Assembly: GCA_037157565.1 (NCBI GenBank)
Contig: JAZHRO010000026.1
Coordinates: 36,516,501 to 36,580,500 of the forward strand
DNA: 64,000 nt
Reading direction: 5' to 3'
DNA from: Thalassia testudinum
Taxonomy: Eukaryota; Streptophyta; Magnoliopsida; Alismatales; Hydrocharitaceae
This document shows, in pieces, positions 11,009-21,059 of the stretch. The notes below the pieces were generated by a model, which was given only the letters and a program-made list of their open reading frames with translations, did not search any database and had not been told where the DNA came from. The translations under genes were made by a program, and so were the position numbers. Every line of letters begins with the position of its first letter. Positions within the stretch are counted from its first letter, which is position 1.

Positions 11009-12821
11009 CCAGTTATTACCAACATTTCAAATATATAAATTTTTTACTCGGAAAATAAAAGAGTTCCCGAGGTCGAACTCAGGGAGCAAGTTGTATTCTA
11101 GAGATATACATATTTCTTTTACAAAATAAAGAAAGAGAGAGGGAAAGAATTTGTTGTTCTCTTTGTTTTCTCCTCGTGATGTTCTTCTTTCTTTCTTTCT
11201 TCAGATCTCCTACTTCTTCTTTGTTCTGCAGAGGTGATGCTCCTCTTTCTTTCTTCAGATCTCCTTCTTCTTCTTCCTTGGTTTCTGTCTTGGCCTCTCT
11301 TCTTCTTTTTCTGCAGTCTCTTCTGTGAAGGTTTCTTCTTCCTTGGCTCTGCTGTACTTCTTCTCTGCAGCCTTTCCTCTTCTTCTGCCTTGCTCAGCCT
11401 CTTCTTTAGAGTTTCTTCTTGTTTCTCCTCCCTGCGGCTAAGTGTCAGCTTCTTCTTTTCTTTTTCAGCCAGGGACGTCACCCCTCCTTTCTTCTTTTCC
11501 CTTCAGGCCGTCGTCTGATTTCCAAATCAGACGACTTAACTACCTGTTGCTACAGTCAGCTTCCTTCTTCTTCCGCGGGTCTTCTTCTTCGCCTGTGCCT
11601 GCACACTTCAGAGTTTTTCGTCAGAGGCAAAACCTATTCTACCCTCCCCCCCCCGCGTCTCTCTCTCTCTCTGAAACCACTCTTGGGAAAGCTCTCCCAG
11701 AGCTGCCGGGTAACCGGGTTCGGGTCAGGCCCGGGTCCAGGCCCACCGGCGTGCGTGGTGGGCGAGGAGTGCAGGTCAGTCTTAAGTCGGGTCGGGTCGG
11801 GTCAAGTCCGCGGGGCGTGAGCGCGGACGAGACCGGGTAACCGGGCGGGTGAAGGGGACCTCACCCCGTGTGCTGAGGCAGTAAGCCTCCAGCACTTTTG
11901 CATCTTATATCGCTGCGCCTCTTCAGGCTTTTCCGAGGTGGGACTAAATGTCCCACCTCAATTGCGCGCCCGCAGCGGGGAAATCAGCGGGAGATTGCGG
12001 CGTCACGCGAAGCTTTCTGCCTTAGCTGCGAGCCTGGTGTTTTGCCAAAACGCCTCGCAAGGCCTGGGAGTTGAATCTGGGCGTGGCGCTGAGCGTGGCA
12101 CGCCTGTAGCTGCAGGCGGAAGCAGTTCCTCCTGCGCGGCAATGGCGGCGGAGGTCGGGTGGTCTGTTCACAAGAAAACGGCCTCTCGGCCTAATCAGAA
12201 AGTGCCAGGAGCTTCGCCAGGGTGCGGCGAAGCTCGTGTGGGTGGTGGCGAGGCGTGGGGCGGCGTGCGAGGGCTGCCCTAGGTCGGACTGTGGGTCGGA
12301 GGATGGGTCTGTTCGGTGGGGTTGCAGAGGGTGATGTGGGGGAAGTGGCAGGGCGGGGGTTGATCAGGGTGAGGAGGCAGAGGTCCTGCGGTGGTCGGCG
12401 AGCCGTGTGGGTTGCTGAGGTGATGGGAGCGGCTCGCCGGAGGGTGGCCGGAGACGAAGGGGGTGACGATGGTCAGGGTCGGTCGAGGGCTTAATTGAAT
12501 AAATTGAAAGCGGGGAAAGAAAGAGGAGAAGAAGGGGAGTAGCTCTAGCTTACTTGCAGGGACGAAGGGGGAGGCCGGAGAAGACGATGCTCAGGGAAAG
12601 GGGCGGCGGCGAGCAGAGAGCCGGAGAGGCGCCAGCTGGGTACGGCGTGGCGCGGGAAGAGCAGGGGAGGAAGTATCTGCTGCTGGTATTGCGGCAGAGC
12701 GGAGAGGTGGAGGGGGAGGAACCGCCGGAGCTGGTGAGCGTCTGCCGGAGAGAGAAGGGAGGAAAGTTGGGGATTTTCTCCGTCAGATCCAGGCTGCCCC
12801 GGTCGGTGGAGCAACGGGGGG

Positions 12822-12830
12822 TATTTATAG
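12822..12830 (-). promoter_or_regulatory. TATA box, element C 3' LTR
   Basis: The minus strand reads CTATAAATA. The equivalent in the 5' LTR is 20122-20130. Confidence 0.7.
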
Positions 12831-12901
12831 GGATCAAACAGGGAGGAAGGCGGAGGGAGACGACGTGTCTCCCTCGCCGGAGGATGGCCGGAAACAAGAA
12901 C

Positions 12902-12935
12902 CCATACCGTCCGTGCGTTCGCACGGCCGGTATGG
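12902..12935 (-). promoter_or_regulatory. Inverted repeat upstream of TATA, element C 3' LTR
   Basis: Arms CCATACCGTCCGTGCG (12902-12917) and CGCACGGCCGGTATGG (12920-12935) pair at 15 of 16 positions with loop TT. A second perfect 10-bp repeat, CCATGCTCCG and CGGAGCATGG, lies at 13032-13062. Both are copied in the 5' LTR (20202-20235, 20332-20362). Confidence 0.65.
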
Positions 12936-13754
12936 TGGGTTACAACGACCAGGGGGGTGTCCCTGCGACGGCTGACGACGCAGGGCACCCCCAGTTTACT
13001 TGCCAGGTCCCCCACCATACCCTGCGCGGCGCCATGCTCCGCGCAAGGTCGCCGGAGCATGGTGCTGGCAGGTTTTGCAGGGGGGACCTGATTGCAAAGA
13101 ACGAAGGAGAGTTAGGGGCCAAAATGCGAGGGTTCAAAAGTTGAGGGCCAAAGAGTAAATATATGAGGACCAAAGTGTAAAGTCGGTCAAGGAGGTTTCT
13201 TCTTAGGCTCAAGTTTTTATACATGACTAATTAGGAACTAAGGAATCTGATGGTGAATTTCATTTCCATATTAAACCTTGTTTGACCGGTCAATTTACGC
13301 AAAAACCCAAATTAAGTTATTAATTGTGCATGGTTCTCAATGTAGGTCAAAAAGGGTTCTGAAGGCCAAATTGAAGGTTCTAAACCCTGGAGATTATTTT
13401 TCTATGAATTTTAGAGGGTTTATTCTATTTTTACTTTGCCTCGAACCTTGTGAATTGAAGTGGGTTGTTTTAGGGTTACAGATTATCATTTAGTTTCTTG
13501 GAATTGCTGTAGCCCTTGCTAGATCATTTCATCCCACTCTTATTCTTATTAAGCTGCTTTGACCTATGTTTGGGCCCTGAATTACCCTGTATGCAGATTA
13601 TACTGGTAAAATTGCATTTTTACCCCTTATGACTTGTTTTCTTCTCAAACTCAGGATTCTCTGAGTTAAGCCTTTCCTTGAGATATGTAGGAGCTTTTAT
13701 CCTTTGTATTAGGTCAAAATGAGCTAGTTATGGCTCATGATGAGGTTCTCATCA

Positions 13755-13792
13755 TACCCCCATGCCTAGCTTTTGCTAGTCCCTTAGCAAAA
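13755..13792 (-). other. Polypurine tract and stem-loop, element C
   Basis: The minus strand GGCATGGGGGTA (13766-13755) abuts the 3' LTR. The adjacent stem-loop (13771-13792) is TTTTGCTA and TAGCAAAA with a 6-nt loop, a slightly altered version of that in element A. Confidence 0.8.
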
Positions 13793-15026
13793 ACTTAAGG
13801 TTTCAACCCTTGTTCTAGACCATGAAGTTCTTAATAGCTTTAGATAAGTGCTTTTTTATTTGAGCTTAGATTAGGTTAGAATGCTGACCATAGGCCTAAA
13901 AGGTACTCTAGTACCAATCAAGATCCAAATCTGTCTAGCCTTAGCCTCAGTCTCTAGCAAAGGTTTTTAAGGTCCACAAGAACTAACCTAAGGTTATTGG
14001 ACTTTGTGGTTAAAGCACCCATGCTTGAAATGATTTTAGCCCTGGCTCAGTTCGCAGTGCGTTTGTAAGAGAGAGATAGAAAGTTTTTCTGTTTGGAGAG
14101 TTTTCTCTCTCTTTTTCTTTTTAGTTCTAGCCTAGGATTGGCTTTTCAACACGGTCTGTATCAGATTCCTTTCTCCCATCATCAATCCTCAAGGGTTCCT
14201 GGCGATCGATGCTTCGAGATAGCACCGCCCATGGCAACCCCCGGAACCCTGGCTATTGAGATTTCGAGATAATCCCATCCATGGTGTTCCGTGGCCGAAT
14301 CCAGACCCTGGCAATTGACACTTCGAGATAATGCCATCCATGGAATCTGAACCAGCAGAGTGCTTACATGCCCCCAGTAGGATATGTAAATATCCTAAGA
14401 AACAAGCACCGAGGAGATGATATTTTGTTACGCATCTTCGAGGGGATTTCCCGCCTCTCCGCGCTGGGAACTCGTCCAAATCAACTTGTGTTGATCGGCC
14501 GCTCCTATTCTAGGTGTTCTTTTCAGAATTTTGCGACGCTTCTGCGTGATTCTGATTTTTACGCTTACTGAACCAGGCTGTGTGTGAGGTTAGGGTGCTT
14601 AGGTTACTGAGTCCCGTAAACCAAAAATTAGTTAACGAGGCCAAATACTCCCTAAGCCTTAGACCTAATACTTCAGCTTTTTATTTTCCTCAACCTCTTG
14701 AGGAGTGTCTAGATCTTAATGGGTACTAAGAGTCTATTCAAGAATGCCTAAGGTTTGCATTCTTACTAATCTCATTGTGCACTTTTCAATTATTTTCTTG
14801 AATGAGGTCTAGAACTTAGGTTAATTCCTTAGTTCCTTACTAATGACTATCACCTTTTCTTATAATTTTGTGCTCCTTTTTCATTTTGTTTCTCTTCTCC
14901 TTCACAAAATTTCCTTCTCCTCTTTTCCTCTTATTCTTTTTCGAAAAATTTTTAATTTTTATGGTGTTTTTGGCATATGTGAATTTTTTTGTTTGAAACC
15001 TTTTCTTACAAGTTTTTGTACTTTCC
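13793..15026 (-). other. Non-coding 3' module of element C
   Basis: No gene is seen. It holds three diverged 35-bp repeats at 14200-14343 (listed separately) and T-rich stretches, and ends at the inner purine motif at 15027. Confidence 0.6.
14200..14343 (-). repeat. Three diverged 35-bp repeats in element C 3' module
   Basis: Copies 14200-14234, 14250-14284 and 14309-14343 each begin TGGC or TGGCTA, contain TTCGAGATA and end CCATGG. Spacing between starts is 50 and 59 bp. Confidence 0.75.
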
Positions 15027-15063
15027 TACCCCCCCATGCCTAAGATTTGCAATGTCCTCATTG
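15027..15063 (-). other. Inner purine motif and CAATG stem-loop, element C
   Basis: The minus strand reads CAATG, loop AGGA, CATTG (15063-15050), followed by GGCATGGGGGGG (about 15040-15029). Confidence 0.6.
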
Positions 15064-15256
15064 TAACCTAGGGGTTTTTATTCAACTAAGTTCATACATT
15101 AGGATAGCTGTTTTGATGAATCTCAGATGCAAGCACCTGAGGTGGAGTCGGCTGTCCTAAAGTGTGAACTTCAAGTGCAAAAAGCTGTCAGAACAAGTTT
15201 CAGGTTTTCAAAGAGAATGACGGGCTGCCTCCTGTTGAGCGCTAAATTTGATGCCT
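15064..15256 (-). other. Region between ORF stop and inner purine motif, element C
   Basis: It holds a copy of the conserved post-ORF block, with GGGCTGCCTCCTGTTGAGCG at 15221-15240 and a partly palindromic continuation to about 15266. No gene is seen. Confidence 0.5.
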
Positions 15257-17113
15257 TCAGCCAAGCGGGAAATGCGATGGAGAGGGGATGGTCAAATCAG
15301 CAGAGTTTTGTAAGACAAGCACCTTGATTAAGAGCCTGGTTGGTCCAACCAGGTGCTTGTTCAGATCAACAGGCTGATGATGCAGCCCAAACCCAATCAA
15401 TCTGGTGGGTTGATAGATGTGGATAAAAAGGTGTGGAACCCACCATAAACTATGAAGCTCAGATGGATGTGGAAGTGTAAACGCAGGGTTTGGCTGAGTC
15501 GAATCAGCCTGGTCAGAGTAGGGACCCGTAGAATAATCAATGAATGACGCGGAAACCCTACAGGGGTGATCAGAGAATGATAGAGCATGGTATGTAGTCT
15601 GATCAATGTTCGAAACCCGATGTGGAAATGCAATCGGCTCGGTGAGAGGTGAATCTGAATAGAACTTGAGTCCGGTTGCGGGTCGGGGTTTGGGAGAGGT
15701 TTTGATCCGTTCTGTGTGTGCGGCCGAGGTGGCCATTGTGTATGAGGGCTCTTCTAGAAACAGATGATAGGTGGTTTTCTGTAGAGAGTCCTCTGGGTAA
15801 CTATCAAATGCCGGAAGAGTGTCTGTAGGATGAAAGGAATCGGATTTGAGAAAAAATTTGGATTCTTGGTTGTAATCACTCTTGGCATTTTCTATTTTTG
15901 GTTCCTGAGGATTGAAAAGGAGTGATTCTGTGTTATTAGTGATCTCGGGAATCAGGACCTCAGAGTCAGAGTCAGAGTCATGTGAACTGAGGTCGTAGAT
16001 AGGCCTGGCGTGTTCAGGAAGGGGAATCTCTCCGCAATTATAGTCAGATCTGAAATTGTCGGAGAGTTGGCGAAAATGATCATGAATTCCACCACAACAA
16101 AAATCATCAGATGTGGAATCAGCAGCCTGACTGGGTTCTAGCCTATATGTCACTTCTGGGCTCAAAAAGATGTTCTGTTCAAGCTCTAAGCTGGTAGGAT
16201 AGACCCCATTAAAACCTTGCTTATCCAACTCCTCAGTTTCTGTATCATAAATTGGCATGTTTTCTGAAAAATCGATCAGATTTCCTGAGGATGTTGGAGA
16301 GGGATATTCATCAAATAGAGGCCCGGAATCATATTCTGTAAAAATTTGATCTTTCTCATAAGGGGCCTCATAATCTTCCCAATAAGTTTCAGATCTAGGT
16401 TCTAGGCTTAGGATGTGGGTAGAATTATTAGAACCTAAGTTCGAATAACCTTCGAGGGTTACCTTATCAAAACAAGGGGCGGAATTTATACCCTCCAGAG
16501 GTTCAATTCTAATCTTGTTATTGCAGGAGTCTTGGAGTTCTAAGCTTGGTGATTTATGGCCTAGGGTTGGTTCAGCATTGTGTTCTCCTGCAACTTCCCA
16601 ACCTATTTTAATGCTATCTTCTATTTGGGTTGGGAGTCGACAACCACCTTGTGCCTCAGTTCCGAGATCTGGGAAACTGGATTGTTCCTTAATACTGTTC
16701 CAAGATGGTTCATCCTCTGTTTCTGGTATATACGGGTATTTCTGGTTGATAATTTGTTCTACTGATTTCATCATTTCTACCCGTTTCATAAGGGCATCTT
16801 GGTGTTGTTCCCAAAGTACAGGATTTGTCAAGCATTGAAGGTATTCAGATTGGTGTAATTTTTCCATCTCAATGTATCCTGTCATGAGCATATCTCGGGT
16901 TGATCCTTTTGAAATTTCAGTCAATAGAATTTGGGCACAGTTTATGATGAAAGCTGTGGTTGTTGGAACATCAACCTGAATGTTTCCTATTGGTGTTGAG
17001 GGTTTATATTTGATTTCATAGATTTCAAGGGCATCCTCAATCATTTTATCTTTCATGGATCTCATATATTCAGGTTTTTTGAATGGTAGTCTTGCTAGGT
17101 AATTAGGCTGCAT
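15257..17113 (-). CDS. Intact ORF of unknown function carried by non-autonomous element C (618 aa)
   Basis: I do not recognise it. I choose the ATG at 17113, the first true ATG in the frame; the frame also extends 8 codons upstream from a TTG. Residues about 1-160 look helical with many charged residues (a KDKMIEDALEIYEIKYKP stretch, then repeated Met/Gln/Glu). Residues about 170-540 are acidic and rich in Ser, Pro, Tyr and Glu, probably disordered. The last about 70 residues are basic or hydrophobic, with LWWVPHLFIHIYQPTRLIG and TRLIGFGLHHQ. It has no CCHC knuckle, Asp protease, RT, RNase H or DDE motif. It occupies the gag-pol position between leader and 3' module. Broken relatives are in A (1774-3278) and I (36330-38311). 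Its intactness fits the youth of the element. It could be a much altered Gag or a packaging or expression factor; that is inference. Confidence 0.65.
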   Translation of the reverse strand: MQPNYLARLPFKKPEYMRSMKDKMIEDALEIYEIKYKPSTPIGNIQVDVPTTTAFIINCAQILLTEISKGSTRDMLMTGYIEMEKLHQSEYLQCLTNPVLWEQHQDALMKRVEMMKSVEQIINQKYPYIPETEDEPSWNSIKEQSSFPDLGTEAQGGCRLPTQIEDSIKIGWEVAGEHNAEPTLGHKSPSLELQDSCNNKIRIEPLEGINSAPCFDKVTLEGYSNLGSNNSTHILSLEPRSETYWEDYEAPYEKDQIFTEYDSGPLFDEYPSPTSSGNLIDFSENMPIYDTETEELDKQGFNGVYPTSLELEQNIFLSPEVTYRLEPSQAADSTSDDFCCGGIHDHFRQLSDNFRSDYNCGEIPLPEHARPIYDLSSHDSDSDSEVLIPEITNNTESLLFNPQEPKIENAKSDYNQESKFFLKSDSFHPTDTLPAFDSYPEDSLQKTTYHLFLEEPSYTMATSAAHTERIKTSPKPRPATGLKFYSDSPLTEPIAFPHRVSNIDQTTYHALSFSDHPCRVSASFIDYSTGPYSDQADSTQPNPAFTLPHPSELHSLWWVPHLFIHIYQPTRLIGFGLHHQPVDLNKHLVGPTRLLIKVLVLQNSADLTIPSPSHFPLG

Positions 17114-18208
17114 AATTGAATCAGGTGGTGGAATCAAGATATAGACTCAAGGTTTGAATCAAGATGGAAGAAGGGGATTTTGTTCAGAATCAGAGGAAAG
17201 AAGGGCTGTGTGAATGATTTTTGAAAAAAAACAAAGGAGCCGAGGCTTAGCCTCGGGGAGAGTGAATTTCTATAGGAGGTTTCAAGGACCTCCTGAAAAA
17301 TACTGAAGGATTGGATGAGATAAGCAGGTGCTGGATCCAATCAAGACACCCAAAAATTTGTTGGGTGACTATAGAGGTGCGGGGCAGATGGACCCCTTGA
17401 TCAGAAAGATCGTCCACCTGAGAATTACCTGGGCAGCCAGAGAGGGAGAGTCCCGCAAAGACCCCTACACGGTAGAGCGTCCCCACGGGTTACAGGGTTT
17501 CCCCCACCCGACCTCTCTTGTCACTGCGGTTCCAGGTAGACCAGAATGGGGATCTTGACCTCTTAAGTCTACTAATTTTAAGATCAGGGTGCTTAAGGTT
17601 TCACTTGAACTTTAGGTGTTTTTGTGAACAAAGTGGCCTAGTTTGAAGGTTGGTTGACCCCAGGGGTCAACTTCACCTAGTGGTTTCCTTGAGAAGTTAG
17701 GCCTTGTTTTAGGGTTCAAGTGTTTAGAGAGAGCCAATTGTTTAGGATTTTTCTTATTAATTATTTTCAATCAATGGCTTGGGCACACCTCTTTTGGATT
17801 TCCTCAATTCTTGATTAAGGGGTGTGTCTCTACTGAAATCCTAATGTTTGACCTTATGTTGGCTCTACTTGGTCCATTTAACTCTTTGTTGGGTAATTAG
17901 GGCTCAAGCAAGAATGTGTTAGCCCTTAAATACCCTTAATAGTGTGCAGGAGTGATGAGTTGAAAACATGCAACTCTTTATGGTTACTAAGTATGGAAGA
18001 CAGGTTAGCCCTATATTGCTTATTCTTTTCTTTTCTTCCTCTTTAGAGTTTAGGGGTTAATAGAGAGAGGAAAAATTTACCTGTCCTCGGAGTGGTTGTC
18101 GTGCGGTTGCTTGTCTTCTTGATTTCCTGTAGTTTTCTGCACAAAAGAGAGGAGATTATCAGAAATTAAAAAGAAACAGGAATGTTTACCTCTAGAATAG
18201 CCGTTGCT
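17114..18208 (-). other. Leader of element C
   Basis: No gene is seen. Bases 17330-17560 match a block in the leader of element B (27430-27640), including GAGAGTCC, CCCCTACACGGTAGAGC and CACGGGTTACAGGGTTTCCC. This block is one of the best-conserved leader segments between a non-autonomous and an autonomous element here, so it is a candidate packaging signal. Confidence 0.55.
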
Positions 18209-18228
18209 CCCCGGCAACGGCGCCAAAA
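18201..18228 (-). other. Primer binding site of element C (tRNA-Asp) with overlapping hairpin
   Basis: Minus-strand TGGCGCCGTTGCCGGGG (18225-18209) is fully complementary to the tRNA-Asp 3' end and is spaced 3 bp from the LTR. CCGTTGC (18201-18207) and its partner inside the site can form a 7-bp stem. Confidence 0.92.
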
Positions 18229-19851
18229 TGAAATGGTGTGGGACAACCGGGTTTTATTGTTATAACGTTGTAGTATAGCCAGTTATTACCAACATTTCAA
18301 ATATATAAATTTTTTACTCGGAAAATAAAAGAGTTCCCGAGGTCGAACTCAGGGAGCAAGTTGTATTCTAGAGATATACATATTTCTTTTACAAAATAAA
18401 GAAAGAGAGAGGGAAAGAATTTGTTGTTCTCTTTGTTTTCTCCTCGTGATGTTCTTCTTTCTTTCTTTCTTCAGATCTCCTACTTCTTCTTTGTTCTGCA
18501 GAGGTGATGCTCCTCTTTCTTTCTTCAGATCTCCTTCTTCTTCTTCCTTGGTTTCTGTCTTGGCCTCTCTTCTTCTTTTTCTGCAGTTTCTTCTGTGAAG
18601 GTTTCTTCTTCCTTGGCTCTGCTGTACTTCTTCTCTGCAGCCTTTCCTCTTCTTCTGCCTTGCTCAGCCTCTTCTTTAGAGTTTCTTCTTGTTTCTCCTC
18701 CCTGCGGCTAAGTGTCAGCTTCTTCTTTTCTTTTTCAGCCAGGGACGTCACCCCTCCTTTCTTCTTTTCCCTTCAGGCCGTCGTCTGATTTCCAAATCAG
18801 ACGACTTAACTACCTGTTGCTACAGTCAGCTTCCTTCTTCTTCCGCGGGTCTTCTTCTTCGCCTGTGCCTGCACACTTCAGAGTTTTTCGTCAGAGGCAA
18901 AACCTATTCTACCCTCCCCCCCCCGCGTCTCTCTCTCTCTCTCTGAAACCACTCTTGGGAAAGCTCTCCCAGAGCTGCCGGGTAACCGGGTTCGGGTCAG
19001 GCCCGGGTCCAGGCCCACCGGCGTGCGTGGTGGGCGAGGAGTGCAGGTCAGTCTTAAGTCGGGTCGGGTCGGGTCAGGTCCGCGGGGCGTGAGCGCGGAC
19101 GAGACCGGGTAACCGGGCGGGTGAAGGGGACCTCACCCCGTGTGCTGAGGCAGTAAGCCTCCAGCACTTTTGCATCTTATATCGCTGCGCCTCTTCAGGC
19201 TTTTCCGAGGTGGGACTAAATGTCCCACCTCAATTGCGCGCCCGCAGCGGGGAAATCAGCGGGAGATTGCGGCGTCACGCGAAGCTTTCTGCCTTAGCTG
19301 CGAGCCTGGTGTTTTGCCAAAACGCCTCGCAAGGCCTGGGAGTTGAATCTGGGCGTGGCGCTGAGCGTGGCGCGCCTGTAGCTGCAGGCGGAAGCAGTTC
19401 CTCCTGCGCGGCAATGGCGGCGGAGGTCGGGTGGTCTGTTCACAAGAAAACGGCCTCTCGGCCTAATCAGAAAGTGCCAGGAGCTTCGCCAGGGTGCGGC
19501 GAAGCTCGTGTGGGTGGTGGCGAGGCGCGGGGCGGCGTGCGAGGGCTGCCCTAGGTCGGACTGTGGGTCGGAGGATGGGTCTGTTCGGTGGGGTTGCAGA
19601 GGGTGATGTGGGGGAAGTGGCAGGGCGGGGGTTGATCAGGGTGAGGAGGCAGAGGTCCTGCGGTGGTCGGCGAGCCGTGTGGGTTGCTGAGGTGATGGGA
19701 GCGGCTCGCCGGAGGGTGGCCGGAGACGAAGGGGGTGACGATGGTCAGGGTCGGTCGAGGGCTTAATTGAATAAATTGAAAGCGGGGAAAGAAAGAGGAG
19801 AAGAAGGGGAGTAGCTCTAGCTTACTTGCAGGGACGAAGGGGGAGGAACAG

Positions 19852-19876
19852 GGCGACAGTCGTATCGACTGTCGCC
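19852..19876 (-). repeat. Perfect 11-bp inverted repeat present only in the 5' LTR of element C
   Basis: Arms GGCGACAGTCG and CGACTGTCGCC are separated by TAT. The segment is missing from the otherwise near-identical 3' LTR at about 12573, where GGGGGAGG joins directly to CCGGAG. Confidence 0.9.
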
Positions 19877-20121
19877 GGAGAAGACGATGCTCAGGGAAAG
19901 GGGCGGCGGCGAGCAGAGAGCCGGAGAGGCGCCAGCTGGGTACGGCGTGGCGCGGGAAGAGCAGGGGAGGAAGTCTCTGCTGCTGGTATTGCGGCAGAGC
20001 GGAGAGGTGGAGGGGGAGGAACCGTCGGAGCTGGTGAGCGTCTGCCGGAGAGAGAAGGGAGGAAAGTTGGGGATTTTCTCCGTCAGATCCAGGCTGCCCC
20101 GGTCGGTGGAGCAACGGGGGG

Positions 20122-20130
20122 TATTTATAG
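20122..20130 (-). promoter_or_regulatory. TATA box, element C 5' LTR
   Basis: The minus strand reads CTATAAATA. This copy would drive the genomic transcript. The upstream inverted repeat lies at 20202-20235. Confidence 0.7.
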
Positions 20131-21059
20131 GGATCAAACAGGGAGGAAGGCGGAGGGAGACGACGTGTCTCCCTCGCCGGAGGATGGCCGGAAACAAGAA
20201 CCCATACCGTCCGTGCGTTCGCACGGCCGGTATGGTGGGTTACAACGACCAGGGGGGTGTCCCTGCGACGGCTGACGACGCAGGGCACCCCCAGTTTACT
20301 TGCCAGGTCCCCCACCATACCCTGCGCGGCGCCATGCTCCGCGCAAGGTCGCCGGAGCATGGTGCTGGCAGGTTTTGCAGGGGGGACCTGATTGCAAAGA
20401 ACGAAGGAGAGTTAGGGGCCAAAATGCGAGGGTTCAAAAGTTGAGGGCCAAAGAGTAAATATATGAGGACCAAAGTGTAAAGTCGGTCAAGGAGGTTTCT
20501 TCTTAGGCTCAAGTTTTTATACATGACTAATTAGGAACTAAGGAATCTGATGGTGAATTTCATTTCCATATTAAACCTTGTTTGACCGGTCAATTTACGC
20601 AAAAACCCAAATTAAGTTATTAATTGTGCATGGTTCTCAATGTAGGTCAAAAAGGGTTCTGAAGGCCAAATTGAAGGTTCTAAACCCTGGAGATTATTTT
20701 TCTATGAATTTTAGAGGGTTTATTCTATTTTTACTTTGCCTCGAACCTTGTGAATTGAAGTGGGTTGTTTTAGGGTTACAGATTATCATTTAGTTTCTTG
20801 GAATTGCTGTAGCCCTTGCTAGATCATTTCATCCCACTCTTATTCTTATTAAGCTGCTTTGACCTATGTTTGGGCCCTGAATTACCCTGTATGCAGATTA
20901 TACTGGTAAAATTGCATTTTTACCCCTTATGACTTGTTTTCTTCTCAAACTCAGGATTCTCTGAGTTAAGCCTTTCCTTGAGATATGTAGGAGCTTTTAT
21001 CCTTTGTATTAGGTCAAAATGAGCTAGTTATGGCTCATGATGAGGTTCTCATCATGCAT

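Larger units (their letters stand above)
10959..13754 (-). repeat. 3' LTR of element C (2796 bp)
   Basis: On the plus strand it starts TGAAATGGTG and ends GTTCTCATCA. A pyrimidine-rich block (11110-11480, purine-rich in RNA), a GC-rich block (11700-13100) and the TATA box at 12822-12830 are present. ORFs here (for example 12545-13060 minus, 11119-11481 minus) look like by-products of base bias. It lacks a 28-bp hairpin segment found in the other LTR. Confidence 0.95.
10959..21054 (-). mobile_element. Element C: complete, young non-autonomous LTR retrotransposon
   Basis: It is 10,096 bp, with LTRs at 10959-13754 and 18229-21054 that differ at about six bases, one CT unit and one 28-bp indel (my visual comparison). 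The exact duplication TGCAT flanks it (10954-10958 and 21055-21059). It has a perfect tRNA-Asp site, polypurine tract, intact TATA boxes and one long intact ORF of unknown function, with no gag or pol. Removing it restores the RT thumb reading of element B (FSKIMH to PLINLL). Confidence 0.96.
18229..21054 (-). repeat. 5' LTR of element C (2826 bp)
   Basis: Its ends and content match the 3' LTR. The 30-bp excess is two bases of CT repeat near 18930 and a 28-bp segment at about 19846-19873 that makes a perfect hairpin. TATA is at 20122-20130 and the U5 tRNA motif at 18266-18278. Confidence 0.95.

Noticed and set aside
11119..11481. 120-codon Lys/Arg/Glu-rich ORF on the minus strand, repeated at 18389-18751
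   Set aside because: It lies wholly in the purine-rich LTR block and its composition follows the base bias. Intactness in both LTRs only reflects their youth.
14200..14343. Repeats considered as a CRISPR-like array
   Set aside because: Only three diverged copies with uneven spacing, in a plant retrotransposon.
19551..20360. Long GC-rich ORFs within the C LTRs (19551-20360 and 12545-13060 minus, 12554-13144 and 19887-20444 plus)
   Set aside because: Several frames on both strands are open together in a GC-rich promoter region, with no recognisable domain. The 28-bp indel changes them between LTRs.
10959..21054. Interpretation as a tandem segmental duplication of 2.8 kb
   Set aside because: The exact 5-bp duplication outside, primer site inside one copy and polypurine tract inside the other show they are LTRs of one element.
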